Of a stretch of DNA of 14,255 bases, positions 7,263 through 14,255 are shown in pieces. Every line of letters starts with the position of its first letter. Position 1 is the first letter of the stretch. A program made the position numbers and the translations under genes. The notes under the pieces are model-generated. The model did no database searches. It was not told where the DNA came from and saw only the letters and a list, made by a program, of their open reading frames with translations. Source of the stretch: Gemmatimonadota bacterium (lineage in GTDB: Bacteria; Gemmatimonadota; Gemmatimonadetes; Gemmatimonadales; Gemmatimonadaceae); the NCBI GenBank assembly GCA_028287225.1, contig JAQBPZ010000158.1:1-14255 (forward strand). Reading direction: 5' to 3'.

Positions 7263-8308
7263 TCCGGCTCGACGGCCTCGGCGCACGTGCCGGCAGCTTC
7301 CATCTGCGCGACGTGAGCGTGGAGATCGCCCGGGGCACGTGGGCCATCGTGCTCGGCGCGGCGGGGGCCGGCAAGACGACGCTGCTGGAGACGGTGGCGG
7401 GCGTGCGCGCCGCGTCGGCTGGGCGGGTGATGCTCCGCGGGGAGGACGTCACCCGCCTGTCGCCGGAGCGCCGCGGCACCGCCATCGTGTACCAGCGCGG
7501 GTATCTCTTTCCGCACCTGACGGTCGACGAGAACCTCCACTACGGGGCGCGCGACGGCGCGTACGTCGCCTCGCTCGCCGCGCGCTTCGGCGCCGACGTG
7601 CTGCGCGACCGGCCGGTGCGATCGCTGAGCGGTGGCGAGTCGCAGGTCGTCGCGCTCGTGCGCGCCCTCGCGCCGCGGGGCGACATCCTGCTGCTCGACG
7701 AACCCTTCGCCGCGCTGGATCCGCGCGGCCGCACGCGCGTGCGGCGCGAGCTCCAGGCGCTCCAGCGCGAGCAGGGGCTCACGGTGCTCCAGGTGACCCA
7801 CGATTTCGCCGAGGCGGGCACGCTCGGCGACCTCGCGCTGCTCATGGATGGCGGGCGGCTCGTGCAGTCCGGCACGCCGACGGAGCTGTTCCGCCGCCCC
7901 GCCACTTCAACGGCGGCCGAATTCCTCGGCGCCGAGAACATCTATGCGGGCACGGTGCGGCGGGACGTGCAGGGCGACGCGGAGGGCCCCGACGCGCTGA
8001 CCTTCAGCGCGGGGCCGCTGACCCTCGCCGCCATCGGCCGCGTCGCTCCCGGACCCGCGCATGCGGTGATCCGGGGGGAGGACGTCGCCCTGTCGCGGGA
8101 CGCCCAGGCGCACGCCAGCGCGCGGAACGTGTTCGCCGCCAGCGTGGTGGAGGTGGTGGTCTCCGGGGTGGTGGCGCGCGTGACGCTCGACGTGCAGGGG
8201 GTCCCGCTGGTCGCCACCGTCACCACCGCCGCGGCGCACGCACTGGCGCTCGAGGCCGGCGCCACGGTGTTCGCCAGCATCAAGGCCACCGCGATCCACC
8301 TCTGCTGA
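7259..8308 (+). CDS. wtpC: Tungstate/molybdate-class ABC importer ATPase, WtpC/ModC-like
   Basis: This 349-residue cytoplasmic ATPase drives the importer. Motifs are complete: Walker A GAAGAGKT (33-40), Q-loop Gln79 in VYQRGYLFPH, signature LSGGE (123-127), Walker B ILLLDEP (143-149), D-loop ALDP (152-155) and switch His181. Residues from about 283 to the end form a TOBE/MOP-like domain (HASARNVFAASVVEV and following). In ModC/WtpC/CysA/PotA ATPases such a domain senses ligand or regulates transport; in ModC it binds molybdate or tungstate and can trans-inhibit uptake. The GTG start at 7259 overlaps the permease stop as GTGA; upstream codons in the same frame belong inside wtpB and have no homology. 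The next gene begins 4 bases after the stop, so the transcript probably continues. Confidence 0.9.
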   Translation: MIRLDGLGARAGSFHLRDVSVEIARGTWAIVLGAAGAGKTTLLETVAGVRAASAGRVMLRGEDVTRLSPERRGTAIVYQRGYLFPHLTVDENLHYGARDGAYVASLAARFGADVLRDRPVRSLSGGESQVVALVRALAPRGDILLLDEPFAALDPRGRTRVRRELQALQREQGLTVLQVTHDFAEAGTLGDLALLMDGGRLVQSGTPTELFRRPATSTAAEFLGAENIYAGTVRRDVQGDAEGPDALTFSAGPLTLAAIGRVAPGPAHAVIRGEDVALSRDAQAHASARNVFAASVVEVVVSGVVARVTLDVQGVPLVATVTTAAAHALALEAGATVFASIKATAIHLC

Positions 8309-8312
8309 GGGT

Positions 8313-9989
8313 GTGACAGCGGGGGCGCGTCATGCGTCCACAGACGTGTTCACCCTGTACGCCCTCACCGTGGTGCTCGTCGCCCTCCTCGCGCACCGCG
8401 CTGGCGGCGGACCGGACGTGGAGCCTGGTGCGCTGGCCCGGGCGCTCGCGTCGCGCGGACTGCTGGGGGTGGTGTTCGTCGTCACCGCCGCCGCCCTCTG
8501 GTACCGGTGGGGCTTCGTGAACCCGCCCGCCGCGGTGCACGACGAGATGGCCTACGTGCTTCAGTCGCGCATCTTCGCGCTGGGACGCTGGAGCCTGCCG
8601 TCGCCGCCGGTCCCCTCGCTGTGGGAGCAGCCGCACGTGCTCGTGCAGCCCGCGCTGGCGGGCAAGTACTTTCCCGGACACGCGCTGGTCCTCACGATCG
8701 GCGCGCTGCTCGGCTGGACCGCCCTCATGCCGCTCGTCCTGGCCGGCATCGCCGCGGTGCTGCTCGTGGTGCTCGCGCGCCGGGTGTCGAGCCCCGCCGT
8801 CGCGGTGCTCGCGTGGGTCATCTGGCTCACCATGCCGATGGTGCTGTACTTCGGCGCGGCGTACTACTCGGAGTCCACCACGACCGTCTGCTGGCTCGCG
8901 GGCTGGTACGCGCTGCTCCGCTGGCGCGAGCGCGGCGACACGCGGTGGCTCGTGGCCGTCGCGCTGTGCACGGGGTGGTGCTTCGTGACGCGCCCGCTCA
9001 CCGGCGTGGCGTATGCCATCCCGATCGCGATCGTGGTGCTGCGTGACGTGTGGCAGGGCCGCCACTGGCGCACGCTCGTCGTCGCGCTCGCGGCGGGCGC
9101 CGCCGTCCTGGCGATCATCCCGCTCTGGAGCGCGCGCACCACGGGAAGCTGGCGCACCACGCCGCTGCTGCTCTACACGCGGCAGTACATGCCGTACGAC
9201 GTGCCGGGCTTCACGCACGACACCACGCCGCCGCTGCTCGCGGTGACACCCAACCTCCAGCACCTCAACAACGCGTACGGCAGCCTGCACGTGGACCACG
9301 TGCCCTCGCGCCTGCCCGCGCTGTTCGCGCGGCGCGCCTGGAAGCTGGCGGAGTCGTTCTGGGTGACGTCGCGGGGCCTGCTCATGGCGTTCGCGATCCT
9401 CGGCCTGGCCACGCTGGTGCCCGCGACGGCATTCGCCGTGGCGAGCGGGATCGTGCTGCTCGCGCTGTACCTGGTCTTCGCGACGCCCGCCGGCTGGACC
9501 CTCTACTATTACGAGACCGCGCCGACGTTCGCATGGCTCACCGCCGCTGGCCTCGCGTGGGCGGCGGCGCAGCTCGGCCGTCCACGCGGCGCGCTGCCCG
9601 CCGCGACGTTCTCGTGGCGATCCGCGCGCTGGTCGCTGCCGCTGGCCGCCGGCGCAGGCCTCTTCCTGCTCCCCGGGCTGGCGGAGCTGCGGCTGCTCCG
9701 GAGCCTCGACCTGCGCCATCGCGCGCCGCTGCGGAAGTTCGAGGCCGTGCGCGCCGCCATCCCGCCCGGCCCCGCGATCCTCTTCGTGCACTACCGCCTG
9801 CTGCACGACAACAACATCTCGTTCGTGGAGAACCTGGTGGATCCCGCCGCGGAGCGGCTCTGGGTCGTCACCGATCGCGGGGCGGCGGAGAATGCGCGGC
9901 TCATGGCCACGGCGCCCGAGCGGAAGACCTGGATCTTCGACGAGGAGCAGGATCAGATCTTCCGCTACGATCCCGCGCTGGCACCCTGA
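8313..9989 (+). CDS. GT-C-like membrane glycosyltransferase, paralogue A
   Basis: This 558-residue polytopic protein has about ten helices between residues 12 and 460 and a soluble C-terminal tail. The first extracytoplasmic loop carries VHDEMAYVLQSRIFALGRW (75-93) with the acid pair Asp77-Glu78, then EQPHVLV (105-111) and KYFPGH (118-123). The Asp-Glu pair in this loop is the usual catalytic feature of GT-C/GT39 enzymes that use polyprenyl-linked sugars. The tail contains AILFVHYRL and ends in a WIFDEEQDQI segment and YDPALAP. The same order of motifs recurs in the protein at 11773-13398, so the two are paralogues. GTG at 8313, 4 bases after the wtpC stop, is the chosen start; GTG at 8346 is possible, and neither has a good Shine-Dalgarno site. 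Sugar and acceptor are unknown. Confidence 0.82.
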   Translation: MTAGARHASTDVFTLYALTVVLVALLAHRAGGGPDVEPGALARALASRGLLGVVFVVTAAALWYRWGFVNPPAAVHDEMAYVLQSRIFALGRWSLPSPPVPSLWEQPHVLVQPALAGKYFPGHALVLTIGALLGWTALMPLVLAGIAAVLLVVLARRVSSPAVAVLAWVIWLTMPMVLYFGAAYYSESTTTVCWLAGWYALLRWRERGDTRWLVAVALCTGWCFVTRPLTGVAYAIPIAIVVLRDVWQGRHWRTLVVALAAGAAVLAIIPLWSARTTGSWRTTPLLLYTRQYMPYDVPGFTHDTTPPLLAVTPNLQHLNNAYGSLHVDHVPSRLPALFARRAWKLAESFWVTSRGLLMAFAILGLATLVPATAFAVASGIVLLALYLVFATPAGWTLYYYETAPTFAWLTAAGLAWAAAQLGRPRGALPAATFSWRSARWSLPLAAGAGLFLLPGLAELRLLRSLDLRHRAPLRKFEAVRAAIPPGPAILFVHYRLLHDNNISFVENLVDPAAERLWVVTDRGAAENARLMATAPERKTWIFDEEQDQIFRYDPALAP

Positions 9990-10083
9990 CGCGCCGGCCG
10001 CGCGCCACCCCGTCGGTTGTTGCTCCGGGCCCCGACCGGCCGTCTACTCGGCAGGAGTCACCACCAGACCGGGATATCGCATT
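9990..10083 (+). other. Intergenic spacer before the flavoenzyme gene
   Basis: This is the largest gap in the rightward run. It starts GC-rich and palindromic (GCGCCGGCCGCGCGC just after the stop) and becomes less GC-rich toward the ATG at 10084. It may hold a promoter for the flavoenzyme, but I could not identify a clear -35/-10 pair. Only a weak GGGAT-like ribosome site precedes the start. No T-tract terminator is present. Confidence 0.25.
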
Positions 10084-11769
10084 ATGTCACACCGCCCAAT
10101 CGCCGTCATCGCCGGCGCGGGACCTGCCGGCCTGACGGCGGCCTACGAGCTGCTCACCCGCACCGACGTGCAGCCGCTCATCTTCGAGCGCACGCACGCG
10201 ATCGGCGGCATCGCGCAGACGTTCAACTACAAGGGCAACCGGATCGACATCGGCGGGCATCGCTTCTTCTCCAAGAGCGAGCGCGTGATGAGCTGGTGGT
10301 TCTCCTTCCTGCCCCGCCAGGGCGCCCCCGCGTCCGACACCGCGGAATCCGACCACGCCATCGACTACGTGGCCGAATCCATCGTGCGGCGCATCCTGCC
10401 GGACGTGCCCGGCGACGTGCCGGGCATGGATGGCGGCGAGGGCGGCACGGCGACCCTGGTGGGCGCACGCACGCGTGAGGAGACCCGCGTGGCGCCCGAC
10501 CCGGAGCGCGAGGACGAGGTCATGCTGCATCGTCCCCGCCTCTCGCGCATCTACTACAAGCGGCACTTCTTTCCCTACCCCATCGGCATCACCTTCACGG
10601 TGGCGCGACGCCTCGGGCTCATCAACACCGCCCTCATCGGCGTGAGCTACTGCAAGGCGCAGCTGATGCCCCTCAAGGACGAGACCTTTCTCGACGCGTT
10701 CTTCGTCAACCGCTTCGGGCGCCGGCTCTACGAGACCTTCTTCCGCGACTACACCGAGAAGGTGTGGGGCGTGAAGTGCAGCGAGATCCGCGCCGACTGG
10801 GGTGCGCAGCGCGTGAAGGGGCTCAGCCTCAAGCGCGCGGTCGTGCACGCCGTGAAGGACCTCCTCTCCACCGACTTCCAGAAGGCGCAGGAGGAGCGCG
10901 AGACGAGCCTCATCACGCGGTTCTTCTATCCGAAGTACGGGCCGGGACAGATGTGGGAGACGGTCGCCGACCAGGTGACGAAGGCCGGCGGCGAGATCCG
11001 CTTCGGCCACCGAGTGGTCGGGGTGTTCACCGAGAACGACGCCGTGACGCACGTGGAAGTCGAGGACGAGGCCGGCCGGCGCTCGCGCGTGGCCTGCGAC
11101 TACTTCTTCTCCACCATGCCGGTGAAGGAGCTCGTGAAGCAGACGTCGCCCACGCCGCCGGCGGAGGTGCGCGAGGTGGCCGACGGGCTCCAGTACCGCG
11201 ACTTCCTCACCGTCGGGCTGCTCATGCGCAAGCTGCACGTGGAGGTCAAGGGCCACGCGCCCGCTCCCATGGTGCAGGACAACTGGATCTACGTGCAGGA
11301 CGGCGGGGTGCAGGTGGGCCGCATCCAGGTGTTCAACAACTGGAGCCCCTACATGGTGGCCGACCGCGCGAACACCGTGTGGATCGGGCTGGAGTACTTC
11401 GTGAACCAGGACGACGTGCTCTGGAAGATGCCCGACGAGAACCTCGTGAAGCTCGGCACCCTCGAGCTGGAGCGCATCGGCTTCATCAAGGGCGAGGACG
11501 TCCTGGACGGCTGCGTGCTGCGCATGCCCAAGGCCTACCCCGCCTACTTCGGGACCTACGACCGGCTCGGCGTGGTGCAGGACTGGGCGGCGCGGTTCAC
11601 GAACCTGTTCCTCGTGGGCCGCAACGGCATGCATCGCTACAACAACCAGGACCACAGCATGCTCACCGCGATGATGGCGGTCGACAACATCATCGAGGGG
11701 CGGACCGACCAGCGGAACCTCTGGGACGTGAACCTCGAGGAAGTCTATCACGAAGAGAAGAGCGCCTGA
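10084..11769 (+). CDS. FAD-dependent oxidoreductase, UDP-galactopyranose mutase/protoporphyrinogen-oxidase-like
   Basis: This 561-residue protein is predicted to be soluble. A Rossmann dinucleotide motif GAGPAG (11-16), an acidic strand end LIFERTHAIGG (32-42) and RIDIGGHRFFSKS (53-65) define FAD binding as in amine-oxidase/UGM-like flavoproteins. The C-terminal motif RNGMHRYNNQDHSMLTA (513-529) completes the flavin site. Members of this group often sit in polysaccharide clusters next to glycosyltransferases and are annotated loosely as UDP-galactopyranose mutase or protoporphyrinogen oxidase. It is not a canonical Glf: the protein is longer and I do not see the standard mutase sequence, so the reaction is unknown. 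Residues about 80-146 form a Gly/Asp/Glu-rich, low-order segment inside the substrate half. The ATG at 10084 gives the correct N-terminus; upstream codons are in the intergenic region. It lies between two paralogous GT-C genes, and the next starts 3 bases after its stop. Confidence 0.85.
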   Translation: MSHRPIAVIAGAGPAGLTAAYELLTRTDVQPLIFERTHAIGGIAQTFNYKGNRIDIGGHRFFSKSERVMSWWFSFLPRQGAPASDTAESDHAIDYVAESIVRRILPDVPGDVPGMDGGEGGTATLVGARTREETRVAPDPEREDEVMLHRPRLSRIYYKRHFFPYPIGITFTVARRLGLINTALIGVSYCKAQLMPLKDETFLDAFFVNRFGRRLYETFFRDYTEKVWGVKCSEIRADWGAQRVKGLSLKRAVVHAVKDLLSTDFQKAQEERETSLITRFFYPKYGPGQMWETVADQVTKAGGEIRFGHRVVGVFTENDAVTHVEVEDEAGRRSRVACDYFFSTMPVKELVKQTSPTPPAEVREVADGLQYRDFLTVGLLMRKLHVEVKGHAPAPMVQDNWIYVQDGGVQVGRIQVFNNWSPYMVADRANTVWIGLEYFVNQDDVLWKMPDENLVKLGTLELERIGFIKGEDVLDGCVLRMPKAYPAYFGTYDRLGVVQDWAARFTNLFLVGRNGMHRYNNQDHSMLTAMMAVDNIIEGRTDQRNLWDVNLEEVYHEEKSA

Positions 11770-11772
11770 CCG

Positions 11773-13398
11773 GTGCTGCTTCTCGCGATCGTGCTCGTGG
11801 CCGTGCTCCTGGCGTGGCTGGAGCGCGGCAGGACTGATGGCGCCGCACGCGCGATAGAGGGCGTGCTGGCCCGGCGCTGGACGCCGGTCGTGGTCGGCCT
11901 GGTGTGGGCGGCGGTGGTCTGGTGGTCGTGGGGCGCCGTGCACCCGCGCGCCGTGCTGCACGACGAGATCGCCTACGTCCTCCAGGCACGCCTCTTCGCC
12001 GAGGGGCGCTGGACGGCGCCCGCGCCACCGATGGCCGATTTCTTTGCCCAGCCGCACGTGCTGGTCAGCCCGGCGATCGCCGCGAAGTATCCGCCCGGCC
12101 ACTCGCTGCTCCTCGCCCTCGGCGAGCTGTTCGGCGCTCCGGTGCTCGTCGTCATCGCCCTGGCCGCGCTGCGCGGGGCCATGGTCTTCGCGCTCGCCCG
12201 TCGCCTCTCCAACGGCACCGTCGCGCTGGGCACCAGCATCCTGCTCCTGCACGGGGACTCGCTCAACTGGGCCGCGAGCTGGTTCTCCGAGACGACGACC
12301 GCCGCGCTGCTGCTCGTGAGCTGGTACGCCCTGCTGCGCTGGCACCAGGAGAAGGGCCGGCGATGGATCGTCCTCCTGGCCCTCGCGCTGGGGTGGATCG
12401 CCATCTCGCGCCCGTTCAGCGCCGCTCTCTTCGCGCTCCCGATCGGCGTGGTGGTGCTGCGCGACGTGGTCCGCGATCGCCGCTGGCGAGACCTCGCGCT
12501 GGCGGTGGCCGTTGGCACGGCGATCGTCGCCATCATTCCGCTGTGGAGCTGGCGTACCACGGGCGACGCGCGCCTGTGGCCGGTGACGCAGTACACGCGC
12601 GACTACATGCCGTACGACCACCCGCACTTCGGCGTCGACACCGCACAGCCCCGTCGGGAGCTGCCGCCCGACCTGCTGACCATCGCGCCGAGCCTGATCG
12701 CCGAGGAGCGGAACCACACGCTGGCACGGCTGCCGGAGATCGCGGTGGAGCGCGCGCACTATTTCGCCCGCGCCACCTGGCACGCGCCCCTCCTCTCGGG
12801 GCTCCTCGCGCTGGTCGGCCTGGCGCTCGCGCCGTCCGCGGTGTGGGTGGGAGTCGCGACGGTCGTCGTCGCGCTGCTCGGCTACCTCGCGCACCCGACC
12901 TGGGCGTACTGGACGATCTACTACATGGAGGTCGGCGTGGTGCTGGTGTTCCTCAGCGTCGCCGGCCTTGCGCAGATCCTGCGCGTCGTCGCCCGGCGGC
13001 CACGCGACGGCGCCACCCGGTGGCGCGGGCCACTGCCACCGACGGCGAGCCTCGCGGCGGCCTGCGTCCTCTGCGCGGCGTTCCTCGTGCGTCCCGAGCT
13101 GCGCGCGTATCGCGCCGGCCACCTCGCGAGCGCGCTGTATCAGGACCGCTTCGACGCGGCGGTGGCGCGCATCCCGGGACCGGCGGTGCTCTTCGTGCGC
13201 CATGCCTCGTGGCACTCGCCGCACCTGAGCCTGATCACCAACAGCCCGGACTGGGAGCGTGCCTCGGTGTGGATCGTGCCCGACCGCGGAGACGCGCGCA
13301 ACCTGGCCTTCCTGCGCGCCGCGCCGAAACGCGCACCGTTCCTCTTCGACGAGGAGCGGACGATGATCGACCGATATCACCCCGGAACCGCGCCGTGA
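11773..13398 (+). CDS. GT-C-like membrane glycosyltransferase, paralogue B
   Basis: This 541-residue polytopic protein resembles the product of 8313-9989 along its whole length. The first loop reads VLHDEIAYVLQARLFAEGRW (61-80) with Asp64-Glu65, then AQPHVLV (92-98) and KYPPGH (105-110). Later shared blocks include SETTTA, SWYALLRW, IIPLWSWRTTG, YMPYDHPHF, and a tail with AVLFVRH, FLFDEERTMI and YHPGTAP. The architecture is about ten helices followed by a soluble tail, as in GT-C enzymes that use lipid-linked sugar donors outside the membrane. The GTG start at 11773 is only 3 bases after the flavoenzyme stop, and the end overlaps the next gene as GTGA, indicating one coupled transcript. The pair differ mainly in the long loop after the YMPYD motif, which may alter acceptor or sugar choice (inference). 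Confidence 0.82.
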   Translation: MLLLAIVLVAVLLAWLERGRTDGAARAIEGVLARRWTPVVVGLVWAAVVWWSWGAVHPRAVLHDEIAYVLQARLFAEGRWTAPAPPMADFFAQPHVLVSPAIAAKYPPGHSLLLALGELFGAPVLVVIALAALRGAMVFALARRLSNGTVALGTSILLLHGDSLNWAASWFSETTTAALLLVSWYALLRWHQEKGRRWIVLLALALGWIAISRPFSAALFALPIGVVVLRDVVRDRRWRDLALAVAVGTAIVAIIPLWSWRTTGDARLWPVTQYTRDYMPYDHPHFGVDTAQPRRELPPDLLTIAPSLIAEERNHTLARLPEIAVERAHYFARATWHAPLLSGLLALVGLALAPSAVWVGVATVVVALLGYLAHPTWAYWTIYYMEVGVVLVFLSVAGLAQILRVVARRPRDGATRWRGPLPPTASLAAACVLCAAFLVRPELRAYRAGHLASALYQDRFDAAVARIPGPAVLFVRHASWHSPHLSLITNSPDWERASVWIVPDRGDARNLAFLRAAPKRAPFLFDEERTMIDRYHPGTAP

Positions 13399-14255
13399 CG
13401 ACGCAGCTTCGACCGCCCGACGCCGAGCCGGCGTCGCCATCCCGCCCGACCGCCGCGGCCCAACCGGCCGCCGACGGACAGCGCCTGCCCGCCCTGCTCG
13501 TGATCGCCGTGGCGGCGCTGGCCGGGGCCGCGATGCTCTGGACGCGCCGCGGCTACATCCCGATGTGGGATGGACGCATCTACGCCGACTGCGTGATCGA
13601 CGCTTCGCGCAACCTGGGCAACCTCGGCGGACTGCGATGCGCCGAGCACATCTCGCACGCCTACGTGGCCCTGCTGGCGCTCGCGCAGTGGCTCAGCCCC
13701 GCGTCACCGGCGCCGATGCTCGCGATGAATGGTGCGCTCCTGGCACTCGCCGCCTTCGCGCTGTACCGGATCTCCAGCGCGGTGCTCCCGTCCGGGCATG
13801 CGGTGGGCCGCGCGCTCGTGGTGGGTGCCTTTCTCGTGCATCCCATCGTGCTGGCCTCCGCGGTGCAGCCGGGCCTCGATTTCGGCATGCTGGTGTTCAC
13901 GCTCTGCGCACTCGCCGCCACGCTCGAGGGGCGGCGATGGCTCGTGGTCGCCTCCGGCCTGATGCTGGTGTTCTCCAAGGAGCCCGGCGTGCTGCTGTAC
14001 GGCATGCTCGTGGCCCTGTACCTCTGGCGCCACGCGCTGCGGCAGTGGCTGCCGAACGGCGCGTACTGGCTCGGGGTGGCGGGCAGCGGTGCCGCGCTGC
14101 TGCTCAACCTCCTGCACGGTGGGCTGCTCTCCGCGGTGCTCTTCGCCGGTGTCCTGGCGGCGCTGCTCGTCAGGCGGCCGACGCCCGAGCCGATGGAGTG
14201 GCGTGCCGCGGTGCGCGGCGCGGCGCGGCAGTGGGTGCTGCTGCTGCCGCTCGTC
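13395..14255 (+). CDS. GT-C-like polytopic membrane protein, truncated by window edge
   Basis: The frame is open from the GTG at 13395 to the last base, giving 287 residues without a stop, so this is the N-terminal part of a larger protein. GTG overlaps the stop of the preceding gene (GTGA), which selects this start. A hydrophilic Pro/Ala-rich N-terminus (1-30) is followed by a first helix (about 31-50) and the loop RRGYIPMWDGRIYADCVIDA (residues 52-71), then repeated hydrophobic helices and a SKEPGVLLYG segment near residue 200. The acidic WDG motif after helix 1 and the helix pattern suggest another GT-C-type glycosyltransferase or related envelope membrane protein. It is not obviously a third copy of the HDE paralogues. 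The assignment is tentative because the C-terminal half is missing. Confidence 0.7.
   Translation, partial: MTTQLRPPDAEPASPSRPTAAAQPAADGQRLPALLVIAVAALAGAAMLWTRRGYIPMWDGRIYADCVIDASRNLGNLGGLRCAEHISHAYVALLALAQWLSPASPAPMLAMNGALLALAAFALYRISSAVLPSGHAVGRALVVGAFLVHPIVLASAVQPGLDFGMLVFTLCALAATLEGRRWLVVASGLMLVFSKEPGVLLYGMLVALYLWRHALRQWLPNGAYWLGVAGSGAALLLNLLHGGLLSAVLFAGVLAALLVRRPTPEPMEWRAAVRGAARQWVLLLPLV

Noticed and set aside
9990..10083. Terminator splitting the right arm
   Set aside because: The GC-rich palindromic start of the spacer does not form a long clean stem followed by Ts, so no separation of transcripts can be claimed.
10084..11769. Naming the flavoenzyme glf (UDP-galactopyranose mutase) or a protoporphyrinogen oxidase gene
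   Set aside because: Only the FAD-binding framework is clear. Length and central sequence differ from canonical Glf, and no heme genes are nearby.
10087..13440. Very long minus-strand open frame (over 1,100 codons)
   Set aside because: It runs antisense through the flavoenzyme and GT-C paralogue B. Composition is His/Arg/Glu-rich without domains. Third-position GC bias of the real genes explains the absence of stops.
1..14255. Mobile elements, CRISPR arrays, tRNA or rRNA genes
   Set aside because: No transposase motifs, regularly spaced direct repeats, tRNA-like cloverleaf or rRNA sequence was noticed on either strand.

Overview
The window is very GC-rich and tightly packed, with frequent GTG starts and 4-base start/stop overlaps. 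It looks like chromosomal DNA of a high-GC bacterium. The gene styles (a NatAB-like exporter, a bacterial WtpA-type lipoprotein, several polytopic glycosyltransferases) would suit Gemmatimonadota or a similar soil phylum, but nothing in the sequence proves this and I hold it loosely. I see no rRNA, tRNA, insertion sequence, CRISPR array or phage gene.

Left arm (1-3507), minus strand. A perfect 13-bp GC-rich hairpin (82-113) sits beyond the end of a hypothetical gene (152-1114). That gene has a long Ser/Ala/Pro-rich linker and a small C-terminal domain resembling RAMA. Upstream lies a two-gene ABC exporter operon of the NatA/NatB (YhaQ/YhaP) type: ATPase 2542-3507, then permease 1221-2555. A 94-base divergent intergenic region (3508-3601) separates the two arms.

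Right arm (3602-14255), plus strand, almost gapless. It opens with a WtpABC-type tungstate/molybdate-class ABC importer: lipoprotein 3602-4567, permease 6441-7262, ATPase 7259-8308. A 626-aa polytopic GT-C-like glycosyltransferase (4564-6444) sits between the binding protein and the permease, joined to each by an ATGA overlap. The run continues with another GT-C-like membrane protein (8313-9989), an FAD-dependent oxidoreductase of the UDP-galactopyranose mutase/protoporphyrinogen-oxidase-like group (10084-11769), a clear paralogue of the preceding GT-C protein (11773-13398), and a fourth GT-C-like protein that starts on a GTGA overlap and runs off the right edge (13395-14255).

The right arm therefore reads as an oxyanion uptake cassette merged with a cell-envelope glycosylation cluster. 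The inferred role of the second part is transfer of sugars from polyprenyl-phosphate donors outside the membrane, with the flavoenzyme acting on a sugar or lipid substrate. The most interesting points are the glycosyltransferase embedded in the importer operon, the paralogous pair flanking the flavoenzyme, and the apparent change of both expected oxyanion-coordinating carboxylates in the WtpA-like protein.
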